Below are positions 1-11,500 of a stretch of DNA of 64,000 nt, one piece after another. The position numbers were made by a program, and so were the translations under genes. The DNA is from Nageia nagi (Eukaryota; Pinophyta). Numbering within the stretch: the stretch's first letter is position 1; each line of letters starts with the position of its first letter. The stretch covers positions 187,612,001 to 187,676,000 of the forward strand of contig JBITNC010000001.1 of the NCBI GenBank assembly GCA_050084985.1. Reading direction: 5' to 3'. The notes below the pieces were generated by a model, which ran no database searches, had not been told where the DNA came from, and saw only the letters and a list, made by a program, of their open reading frames with translations.

Positions 1-577
1 AGGCTTTGCTTTGCTGGATGCGAAATCTCCGGTCTCCACTGAGAACTCCAGAAGGTCAGAACTTGGAACTTTGATGCTGGGTCATCGACATGGCCACATG
101 AAAAGGTGTAGTCTTTAGCATTTTAAGCCTGGAAATTATTACCAGGTTTGAGCTAGGCCAAAGCAACTTCCCGGATGCCAGGAAATAATTCAAAGAGATC
201 CAAAACTTGAAAGAAGAAGTCTGGAAATAAATTCCAAATCAACACTTGATAAATTTGGTTTTCGAAAATTTTATTAATCAACCTAAAAATTGACTAAGCC
301 TCATTCCATCATCTCAGTTAAGCTTGTTGGAATGTTTCTCTATTGCAACAGTCTTCCTCAGGTTCCTCCTCAAACCATGCTCCTCTTTGGGAATGACTGA
401 TATATTTCAATACAAAAAAGATGATTGCTTTATGTAACATGGTCCGCTAATGCTGATTTTCCTTTTTGATAATGATGTAGATCAGTACTATAATACTTTA
501 ATCTTGTTCAAATCAATCTTCCTGTTTCACCAGAACAAGGAATGAGGTAAATCCCCTAGCCAATTTCGGATCCGAAA
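1..577. other. intron 6 sequence, nothing recognised
   Basis: This stretch lies downstream of the last visible SP1-like exon on the minus strand, so it is probably intron. I translated both strands by eye and saw no exon resembling the missing second membrane segment or RING domain, and no transposon protein. Confidence 0.4.
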
Positions 578-1734
578 TGTGACATCCCCCTTGTACTTTT
601 AGTGGGACCAGTCTGGTCACCTTGTACTATATCTATTTGATGTACTTGCATTTGCATTGTTGTAACTCAGGATAGGAGTTTAACGGGTCATGTGGACCCC
701 ATTGTGAGCTCTCCTAAGTAGTAAATTAGGCATGTGTTGCATTGGAGATCCCGGATTGTGGGAATCCCAAGGAATGTTTATGCATTTGTGAGTTGGGCAG
801 CTACCAACATGCTAGCGCCACACTGGGGAGGGCCCCATACCCCCACGTTGGCTCTTGAGGACTCCAGGACCCCACGTTGGCACTTTAAGTGATTGGGCCC
901 CCCAAATACCCAACGTTGAATTAGATGGGCCTGGGATGACTCCTAGGTGAGTTCCAGACACGAGCAATGCATAAATAGACATTGGAGCTTTAGTATTGGA
1001 CAGCTATTGATCATTATTACATTTACTACTGACCTTCGGGCACAAGTCTTAGCAAGACTAAGCAATTCATTCCTAGGCGGAGCGTCTAGAGAGTAGTCAG
1101 GCGGTGGGATCCTTATTATTTACAGCATAGGTGGAGCACCTTGCCCATCCGATGGTATTCCGAGTTGTTACTTCTACCTGCAGTGGTTCACCAGGTTTTG
1201 AGGAGGGCTCCTTCAATGGAGAGGATTCGGGATCTAAGGGAGTAAGTCTATCCCATGTTTATACAGTTGTCCAGTGTTGGAGAGATCAGATTGTTGTGCC
1301 CTAGTTGGCTCCCAGGAGGCCAAAAACTACCTATTAAGGCTTGGTATTGTATTGCATCTATTGTTTATCATTCGTATACAGCCAGAGGGCTTTGGATCTC
1401 ATTGTGTATTGTATATTCCATACTTGTGCATGCGTTGGGTTGATTATGCTTATTGTACTTGTATGAGCTAGACGTTGGCATTATGTTATGATGTTCATTG
1501 CTATATGCTTGTAAATGCTAGACGTTGACATACTGGGGTTTAATGATTGGATCTTGCATGTTATATTTAGGCGTTGGCATTCTGGATATCTGAATGTTTA
1601 ATGTGATTGCCCTAACCCTTACATTGCATGTATGAGGGTTTGATTGTGTGTTGTGGATGCCCTAGACCTGACGCCAGGGTTTGATGGTCCAGTATAGCTA
1701 GTTTGTGGTTGAATTTAAAATTTGAATCATCACA
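578..1734 (+). mobile_element. probable solo LTR inside the SP1-like gene
   Basis: The segment starts TGTGA and ends TCACA, a perfect 5-bp inverted terminus of the kind LTRs carry. The five bases before it (cgaaa) and after it (caaaa) match at four of five positions, as expected of an aged target-site duplication. A TATA-like ATAAATAG lies at 971-978, giving plus polarity. Three short degenerate copies of a motif around 'agacgttggcat' occur at about 1470-1580. No primer-binding site or internal domain follows, hence solo LTR. Family unknown; assignment rests on ends and flanks only. Confidence 0.55.
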
Positions 1735-1899
1735 CAAAACATCCTTTCTAGTTCTCAGCTTCTACATGATAGTATTTGACAGGCAAAAAACATGTAGAGT
1801 TTTCCTTTCTTTAGATCCATGCTATTCTGTTTGAAATGCCAACTACAAAAGGCATCTATGCTTAATTACCACTGCTGTGAGAATTAACTTACGACTAGG
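1735..1899. other. short spacer in intron 6
   Basis: Sequence between the solo LTR and the Penelope relic; nothing recognised in it. Confidence 0.3.
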
Positions 1900-2305
1900 A
1901 CCTGTCCTAAACGCTCCGAATTTGGTCCCTTCAATGACCATTTCTACTAAACGCTTTGGATAGGCACTCCTCTTGTGCTAAATGTTCGTAATTAGCAATC
2001 CTTCTTGCCCTTGAAATGCATGTCTTCAAAGCATCTGTTTTTGGGATCTGATAGTGAGGTGAAGAAGCATAAAGGTAAAGATCTGTGTGGGTGGTTTTCT
2101 ATACACAGTTCTTCCAAGAGTTCCATCCTCATCCTGATGATAAGAACATCAAGAAATGGTAATCTGTTATGTCTTCCTACTTCTCTTGTAAACTGAATAT
2201 TGCTGCGTAATCTGTTAAGGTGTGTTTGGAATTCATCCAAACTATGCAGTCCATAGGGCCAGTAGATATTAGTATCATTAACAAATCATTTCCACTAGTT
2301 GGGTC
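1900..2305 (-). pseudogene. Penelope-like element reverse transcriptase relic
   Basis: Read on the minus strand with two or three frameshifts, this encodes the end of a Penelope-like (PLE) reverse transcriptase. Visible in order are a catalytic-box relic FVNDTNIYWPYG (family form YVDD plus T.L.WP.G), the segment FQTHLNRLRSNIQF, LPFLDVL, then in another frame GTLGRTVYRKP, and after a further shift LKTCISRARRIA followed by an acidic helix. This is the order of the PLE palm-thumb region. The second residue pair of the catalytic box reads ND rather than DD, so it is inactive. No GIY-YIG endonuclease domain was found downstream. It lies in intron 6 of the SP1-like gene in the same orientation. Within plants, PLEs are best known from conifers, which supports the organism guess. 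Class is confident from motif order; family is not assigned. Confidence 0.8.
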
Positions 2306-2482
2306 TCAATGTCACAGAGGCTAATACTGATTGCTAAAATCTTTCCATAAACAAATATAAAAATCTGTTTTTGCAATCAATAACGTAAAACATTCCTGAA
2401 CATCACGATCTAACAATTCCATGATTAGAAATTTTACAGACTGAAAATGTATTGGATCAAGCACAGGTATTGTTTGTGATAC

Positions 2483-2548
2483 CTCACCAATAACAGTCAG
2501 AGCTGTTCCTATGGGAAGAACCCTTTCAACTCGCTTCACTCCAAGCAT
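2483..2548 (-). CDS. SP1: SP1-like exon 6 (last exon in the window)
   Basis: 66 bases, 22 codons, acceptor ggaacag, donor gtatca. Encodes LGVKRVERVLPIGTALTVIG. The frame stays open past the donor, but that sequence no longer resembles the family, so the exon is ended at the GT. The next exon (family form AVKDD...) was not found down to base 1. Confidence 0.85.
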
Positions 2549-5500
2549 CTGTTCCACAACCATTTGTTGAAATAAAACTAAGCTCTGATTTTCAGTATTT
2601 CTTGCTATGATAATGAGTTGGTAAAGTGTGTGTGGGAAATACATACCTTCAGGCCTTGCAAATAATCTAGTGTGCCAAGCAAAAGTGGCCGACGAGATTC
2701 CTCAAAAACTTCACTTGCAACAGTCAATTGTAAGCCTGTTGCGCGACGAGCGCCAACAACATTTGCATGACCAGTTCCATCCTCCTGAAAATGAATAAAC
2801 ATCTTTAGAAGACACCAAGAAGAAAGCCTTCAAAAAGCATGATTAAAAATGTATGTGATTCTTAAAGAAACATTTCTAAACATTTAACTCAAATAATTGT
2901 AGTTTAATATGCTTGAAAGCATTACTAATAGTTCACACAACAAATTAAGAAATATGAAGAGAGCAAAATTTACCAAATACCATGGAACTTCTTCACTTTT
3001 TGGACGTGCCAAGGTAAAGTCTTGAATCCATGAACCATCATCAGTTTGTTTTAAAAAGTGTTGCTCTGTCTAGAGTAGCAAAGAGAGTACACAAAAAATC
3101 ATGCATCTAAACTCCAAATGAAAAGGATAGTATAATGCAGTAACCATAGTTCCAAAAGAAAACATATGAAAGGTAAATATACGCATACCGTCTCCTCCAA
3201 AATAACACCTCTGAGACTACTGTGTTTACACTTGATTGGTGTTTGTGACTGCACTCTTCCACCAACACAAACAACCAAAGGTAAGACTTTACGTGCTGTA
3301 TCCAGAAGCAGATCTGCAGTACAATTCAAGATCAGATTTGTTCTTCTAAAGCGCTTAGCTAACAAGAAAGAATGGATAACACGACTGATCAGCCCATGTG
3401 CACAAATTATTTATAATGCAACATTTATTCTCCCAAAGCTCACTTGAATTAGTATCGATCCAAAAAAAACATTAGTTGTATCTCTGCTAAATTAATAACA
3501 TGCACAATAGAGCTTTATAAATCCTAAAACGCTTTCTTCAGAACAAAAGACAAGGCGAGAAATGCAGCTTTCCAATATCACATCTGACACCAAAAAATTC
3601 TTATTATTTAAATATGACTTTTGACTGGGCCTATTTTGGGAACCTCAAAAACAGTGCATAACGTCCCACAGTAGATGATTAAAAGATCATTGTTTACATC
3701 ATCATATGCATCTTTCCCATCTTCCCCCAAATCCTGTTCAGTGTGCTATCTCCTATTTTTGTCTTCTGCTAGTCTGACATGTGATATGCAAGGGAAAATA
3801 TATAGCTGTCATGTTTATTAACAGGGTAACCTCCAAAGCAAGCCACTTTGAGAAGGCAATCCTCTGGATAGAATATACATCCAACTATGCCTCAAGAATA
3901 GGCCCCGTTATTATATCAGAAAGGAAGGGTAGTATATTACTATATAATGAATGTGGGATAACAGATAAAGAAGAAGAATTCAGGAAAATGAAGAGAACAA
4001 GAAAGATATACATAAGCGAGAAGAAGAAGGTTATAGATGAGAGTGGCACATAAAGGAGCTTTGCCCTCAACGCTTTGTGTGGATGCTTTTCCAAAAAATG
4101 CTCATCCTCCCCCAGTAGCAAAATACTGTGGGACCATGCAATCGTGAAGCTAAGAAGTGCAAGTGTCCAAAAGAGATTTCAGTTCTAGAACAAGATTGCC
4201 TTCATAATCAACTTCAGGAAGTTCTGCCTAAACTAGAATACGTTGTCCAAGGAATTGCTTCAAATAGGAGACATGAAATACATAGCAGCTCCTAGAAGGC
4301 AGTGGAAGCTCCAATGCATATGCAACTTCACAAATTTTCTAAATGATCCATGAGAAGCTGCAAAACATCTTGAGTTTGTCGAAAGTGAACTTGGACTGCT
4401 TGCACTTTGAAATGATCTGGAAGACAAGTATTACTGCTGGGGCAAACTGATTTGAGTATAAACATTACATAATATAACCATTTTGCCAAACGAATCCATT
4501 TGACCCACTGAGACTGTTTTTCTACTACAACACATCCACAATAACTCTCAAGAAACTTATTACAGTTTCAGTTTAATCGTCTCTTTGAGGATGGTAAGCA
4601 GAATTATGGAGTCAAGTACCTTGTAACTTGAACAATTCCTTCTAAAAATGTCGTTCAAACATGAGATCTCTATCACAAACAATTGAAGTTTGTGGATATG
4701 TCTCAATAAGATTTTTGGAATTTGACTTGACTTGGGGAAAAAGGAAACAGGTGAAAATTCCCATACTTATTGAGGTGACTTACAACTAACACAAGAGTAA
4801 CTTTACCTTAGGATTTTGGAAGACCTTAGAGGAAGCGCATGGAGTTTTCTTCCCATTGGTAAGATGCAACAGACAATGGCTGCATTAGTCCCACTGAAGA
4901 AAGCATTTCTTCTTTAACCCATTGCAAAAGTGTCACATTGTGTAATGCATCTATTGACATCACTTCTAAACCCTTGCCAAAAGAAAGAGCAGTTCACTCT
5001 ATAGTAAAGCTTAAAAAGCCCAGAATGGCTTAATATAGGAGAAGAGGATAGCTCTTTCAAAATGATATCCTCGAGAATAGAATGGAATATCAAATATATC
5101 CAATTATGATGGCAGAGAATGCCATCATGCTAGGAATAATTGGGAGATGAAGTAGCATCTCACCCCTATTTCTGAATAAGTAGAGCTTAGTGAATTATCA
5201 TTGTGCCATTCTACTTGAGCTTCTGCAATCAAGGTTTGAACAGGAGAGAACATAGTAGACAAGGATGATCTTCAATAAAACCATGGTATTATTTATCATC
5301 TTTACCCTTATGGTAGAAAATCTTAAATCAAATCCTCAATTTTCGCAGTGCATTTCAGTTGCTATGCTGAAGATGTACATTGTTCCAGGAAATGTTTGAA
5401 ATTGGAAAGATCAGTATTGATATTAAAGTGATAACCCAACAAGTATAAATGCTACTTTTGAACATGGATACTAACCAATGCCTCATTCATATCAGCTGAT

Positions 5501-8500
5501 TGGCTTTGATGTTGAGTTGCTTAATTTCAAATGCAATGGATCTTGCTTTTTACAACAAAATTGCCATGGTGATACAGCTTTATGCACACAACTTGAGGTA
5601 AATGTTTTGCTAAAATTAAATATCACCAACACATGTCGAGGTCATAATAACCCTCAAAGCTGTAAAGCCTCGGTGATCTATTCTATACTACCAAAGAACT
5701 TAAACCTCACCACACTTGTGTTTCTACAAAAATTGAAACCTTTTGTAGGTTTAGCACTACCAATAGTATTTTTTTAGAGTTTGTTCCTTGGTGCAACTCA
5801 AATACTATACCATCTCACAGAGGTTGTGATGTTAGGTGCCATAACTTTTTTTTACTTTTGAATTTATGGAGGGTTGGTCACCACAAATACCCCAACTCTA
5901 CCTCGGTATTTGGGTTTTAAATGATGAGGACTCCGATGAGTGACAATCATCACAAGCACCCGCTTTGAAACACTACTATAGATTTCAAATGCTAGCCACC
6001 AGAATGTTTATCTAGGTGCTACGTATTTTGGCCAAATAAAGAGGCATCATCACCTCTAATTTGAATCTTGAGTTCGATCTTGTGATTTTGAATCTTGATG
6101 TTGCACTTTCCCATTTCTAGCTAGCATTCATTTCAGATCAAAGCTTTAATTGATTGTTCATCCATTTTTGTAGTTCAAAACAGACACACTGTATTGAAGT
6201 CCAAGCCTGGTCCATCAAGCATGCCTGCTATCTGTCACTGAAGCTCCTTTGCATTGATCAACACGGGTGATGCTTCTAGGGCAGGATTACCCAGCCACCA
6301 ATATTTGCTTGCATGACTGGAACCTGCATCTAAAATTCAACTCATCTCCATGATTTAAATCAAGTGTCAAAATGAATAATGTGCACAAAACTTCAGAAAT
6401 GTAACCCCTTTTATTTTTACTTGAAGAATTGCATGATTTTTCCAGAAACCACTTTGCTTGATATTCCTATTGGACTTGAATATGCAGGGGCAATCAAAGG
6501 CAAGACATCTAATTCTAGGACTTCAAAATAATCACAATCATCATGGTCATTTGAATTTACACTGAAAGACAAAAAGAAAATTGGCTATTACTTGTTGGAT
6601 GATTTCGACGTTGTAAACCAAGAATAGTACTCTTATACCAATTATAATTTATTATATGCCAATGGAAGATTAACTCTTGATTTACTAATAAGGCAACCAC
6701 TTCGAGGGGGTGAAACCTCAAGTACAAACCAATCAAGGGGTTGAAATCTCCGGTACAAACCACTTCAAGAAGGTAATTCTTAAAAAAGAACATACATCCA
6801 ACCATGCTTCTAATCTGTGTGGTCTCCTTATATACGAGAATGAGAGGCTAGTACATCATAGTATAATGAATATAGGACAACAGACTAAGAAGACTCAGTA
6901 AAATGAACAAAATAAGAAAGATATGTAGAGACAGAAGAAGAAAAGGAATAGCATACATGAGAGTGGGCAAATAATACCTTCCACTACCGAACTTTTTGTT
7001 AATTCCCATCTAGACCTGCCTCTTGTCCCTCCCCTTCTTAACATCCACCAATTGACCCTTCATGGAATTATCTCAGAAATTATTTAGTATCTTGAAGCTC
7101 AATGCAAATAAGCAAAACTCCATTGAAGAAGTTGCTGTAAATCATCATTACTCAAAGCCTAGTCCCTTGCATGGAAGCCCAAACCTTCACACTTGCTGTT
7201 AGTTCAAATTTTCTAACACCTTGCACTCTTCGTGTGGTGCACAGTCTCTCCAATCCAAACAGTTTGCTCTAATTCCACAGTTTCAGCAAGATTCTCAATG
7301 AAGCGAACAATCTATAAAGTGTTTTGAGCTATATGCTCACATAAAACTCTACCTTTGGTGATCGTGCATTCACAAGAACATGTTGCCATCTTCTCTAAAA
7401 TCACATTGAAATCACTCATCAATTCTCCTGGAGCTCTCTGATTTTTAGTGAGCTGCTCAAACAATGCCATTATGTCTTTTCATTCCAAACTCGGCTATAA
7501 ATAAAGATCCAAAACCATCCCAGTTTGAGACTGTTCCTGAAGGGAAATCCCTGAACCAATCAAGTGCCTTTTCTTTTAATGAGGCTATAAACAACTTCAA
7601 AGCTACATCCTTACATTCAATGTGATAAATTGCTACAATATTTACAATGTCTTGCAACTGAAAACATGCAGATGCAATAAAAGAACATCGGGGAGAGTCT
7701 AGCATGAAATTGGTTCTATTTACTGAATAGAATGAATCACATGTCGCTACCTTGTGTTATACTTAGACATCAATAGCCTATAGTCTTCACCATTTAAGTA
7801 TAGTAAGGATTTAAGAGTAGCTGTAGGATATCATTCAAATTTTGCAAGTCCAAAGGATTGTGATTTGTCCATGCAGTAAAAGGCAACTTTCTAGGTGCTG
7901 GTTGGTTCTGATTTGCATCATCATTTGCATTCTAACTTTGATTCAGTGTTGTTAAAGGTGTATTGCAATTACAAGAGGTTATAATTTTTGTGTTGAGGTA
8001 ATTTTTAAAGGATTTCCTCTAAGTACCTATACATCTAGCCCTTCTCATGGTGGAGAGAGATTCAATGGTGTAGCTTCACCATGCTGTCTAGTTATAGCTC
8101 TAGTATGCATTTTTTTTCTTCTCATACAGATGAGAGATACAAATGGCTGAAAACTTATCTTTTTTGTACATGTAGCCTTGTACGCTAGATAAGAGAAAAT
8201 AAGATACCAGTTACAAACCCGATGGAGTCGCCAGGTGATGATACACCAAAAGAAGTGCTAAGTAACCGCTCAAACTAGTTGAATCGTCTCAATATTTTTT
8301 TGGCCAAATGAGGATTACGACCCACCAAGTATGCCAAAAAGAAAAACCATTAAAGAGTGAATACAATCAAGGAATCATACAAAGAAAAGCTTTTATAAGG
8401 AATTTTCAAGTTGTGGGACGAATATACAGTCTCTGAATTACTACGGAGAGAATCAGTACGCTCTTACTAATCTTCTCCTAGGCTTCTTAAAATCACAAGG

Positions 8501-11500
8501 TGTTAGGATATGTGTTGTAAGTTTGCATGAATTATACCAGGAAGGGAGTTATAGTCATGGAGGCAATTCCACACCAATTCAAGGTGGTGATGGCTCAACT
8601 AGGAGCAGTAGTCCTTGGCCCAAAAATGTTGGGACCTACTTTTGAGTATAATTTGAGGGTGAATACCTTTGAATGTTTGTAAGGTAGGTCGCATGTATTT
8701 ATTACTCACAATTGGGTGGGTCACATGTATTTATTATATAATACATAGTTTTGTCCCCACTATTTTGTAAAACTTTTTGTCCCCACTATTTTGTAAAACT
8801 GTGTGCTAATTCCATGTATTGGCGTGGTTATGTAAATTCCATATTTGTGTGAGGATTGTGATAGAAAACGAAGAAGTTAAGAAGGGTTTGTGAAAGCACT
8901 AGACATATATTGTACTGGTGACTCAGATTTGGAGATCTAATACATTTTGTGCTTTTGCTAGGTTTTTTACCCAAAAGGGTTTTCCCAAGATATATTAATG
9001 AGTATCTTGTGAACGAACTGTTCATTGTTATATTGAATTTTTTGCATTATTTATCCACTTGTTTCTAACACGAAAATGGTTAGAAAAGATAAGTGCGTGG
9101 TAAAGAAATCAGAAATAGCAGAGTCAAAAAATTTCACCCACAGAAATAAAATTGACATGAAGATGCTCTCAACTCTATGATTGATCAATATTATGCCAAA
9201 GACAGAGCCATAAAGCCAAAATCCACAGCCAACCCTCCCAGGTAAGAGACTAAGCCATCAAACTGAAATTGCTTGAATATTATTATTGCTCAATGAATTG
9301 ATTACACTCAAAAGTGGAAGAATCTTACAAGAGAAATTACAAGAACAGAAGTTCTAATTACAAAACTTGGAAATGGAACCACTTTACAAGTTGACAACCT
9401 AGCTTAAATAGAAATATAAATGCTCATTGCCACCCATTTTGCTATCTCTTTTGTTAATTAACAGAATTGATTTGATGGCTGGCCATGATCTCCACATCTC
9501 CTTATGGTTTCAATGCTTTGGTTCAATGGCATATGCCACAGAATGCAATCTCTCATGTGTTGGAGTGGAGTTTGAAAGTAAACTGCCTGATATTGAAAAA
9601 TTTGTCGACCATGGTGGTATTCGACAGCCCCTTTCACTCAATTATGGCCCATGAGACTTTATATAGTATGCAGGGTGCATGCAAATCATAGCCATGTGAC
9701 TTCATTAAACATGGTCCATGGGCCTTCGTTTTATAAATAAATAGGCTTTAATTTCATATTCAAGTGAGACCCACAAAATACATCTACCGGTACCCATATG
9801 GTGGATCCTCTATTTGACATAAGCCTAAAAATCTCAGCAATTGAACAAGATAGAATTCAACATTTATCAAATGTTTCCCTTTAAATGGGTTCAAGCACTA
9901 TTAAATTCTCAGCTCACAGTTTAGAGATTCCACATAGATTTATGACATCATAGTTGAACCCATTTTAGTTTTTGCTTATCCTAGGTAGATATTGTTTTGG
10001 ATGGCATCCATTCAAAACATTTAAATCAAACAACAGTAGGATATCTCAACGATGGGTGAGGTCGTTTGGGATACTTCAGCTCATCTTTGATTACAGGGCT
10101 GCCATGTGTCGTGTGTTGTCAGCAACTTAGGTGACAAGCAGATCCACGTTCAACAAGCGGCACTGACATGTTTCTTCGTCTTGCAATCTTGACCATCAAA
10201 AACAATTTTATATTGATAGCAATTAAATTTTGATATCAACATTTTAAAATTTTTAGCTCATAACATGGCACTACCAAGTGTAATATATGATCTCAATATT
10301 TGGTGGCTCAAGCACTTTGTGTTATGGCTTATGGGCCCTAGTGCTTTCTCTTGTGGCCTCGTAAGTGATATGGTGGGCTCGTCTTGGAATCACATCAAGC
10401 TCAGATTTTAGCCATCCAATATCGAATGGTTTGGAGTTAATTTATATACAATTTTTATAAGTTTATTTCAAAATTTGATATTATTTTATCTTTCTTTTTT
10501 TTTAATCTAGAAACTTTTCATTGTTATTCTTTGAATTCTAAAGCTTTATACATTCAATTTTATTACATTTGTAATTTTTGTTATAAAGATTAAATTCAAA
10601 ATTTCTTGATTTTTATTTTAAAGGTAATTACAATTGGATTGTATTTATGGTGGAATCTTATTTTAAATAAGATGAAGGCCTCTCAAAATCAATTAGAAGT
10701 TCATTATGGGAGAGGCCATTTCAAAATTCTAAAATATAAATGGAAGTGTCATGCACCCCTCACAATATTTATGGCTTTTGCTATGGGCATGTTCACCTTA
10801 TCTTGCAAGGCCATCATCACTTATCTTTGAAAGATCTCAATCGTTGAGTGCTTCCATCTAACGATGATCAAATGTTTAAGCTCATTAGAAACAAAACAAT
10901 TTAAAGATTTCCAACCCGCATCATGAGTTGTCATGTGTGTTTATTACATCATCATCACTTGTGCTCATAACATCAAATTTTTAAGTGCATAATCGTAGAG
11001 GCCCTTTCAAAACTCTAAACCTTGTATATGAAAGTGCAAGGCATTCCTCACAACATTTATGGCTTCTTGTACTATATCTTGCAACGACATCATCACTTGT
11101 CTTTGAAAGATCTCAATTGTTGAGTGCTTCCATCTAAAATGATCAAATGTTTAAGCTCATTAGGAGCAAAGCCCTTTAAAGTTGTGTTCCACAGAGACAC
11201 ATATTGGCCCCCAAAACCCCTATATTCCCATTTCAATTGTTTTGGATGGGGGGACGAGTACGAAACGTCTCACCATTGTCTTGCCCTAGTTGAAATTCCC
11301 CCAAAATGTCTCCCCAGTTGGTTGTATGCCCAGCTTTCCCCAGAATGGCTAGGGGATGTTTGAACGTTCCCCCCAACATGTTGGGGATGCCCAAAACTTC
11401 ATCCCCAAAACGATTAGGGGATGTCTAGGAGTCCCTCTTGTGTCCTAGGGATGCCCAAGAGTCCATCCCCAACATCCTAGGGATGCCCAAGAGTTCATCC

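Larger units (their letters stand above)
3780..6969 (-). mobile_element. decayed, internally deleted Ty3/gypsy element in intron 2
   Basis: Two related flanks (3780-4050 and about 6651-6969), a primer-binding-site relic just inside the right one and integrase remains just inside the left one show a minus-strand LTR retrotransposon about 3.2 kb long. A full gypsy element is usually longer, so gag and most of RT have been lost or are too decayed to see. The five bases outside the ends (tgaca, aataa) do not match. Its LTRs have diverged so far that it must be an old insertion. Confidence 0.65.

Noticed and set aside
1255-1471. Overlapping 62- and 65-codon frames on the plus strand
   Set aside because: They lie within the solo LTR, in two phases, with no family resemblance.
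3781-4053. 90-codon plus-strand frame
   Set aside because: It is the antisense of the gypsy LTR and has a decayed counterpart in the other LTR; not a gene.
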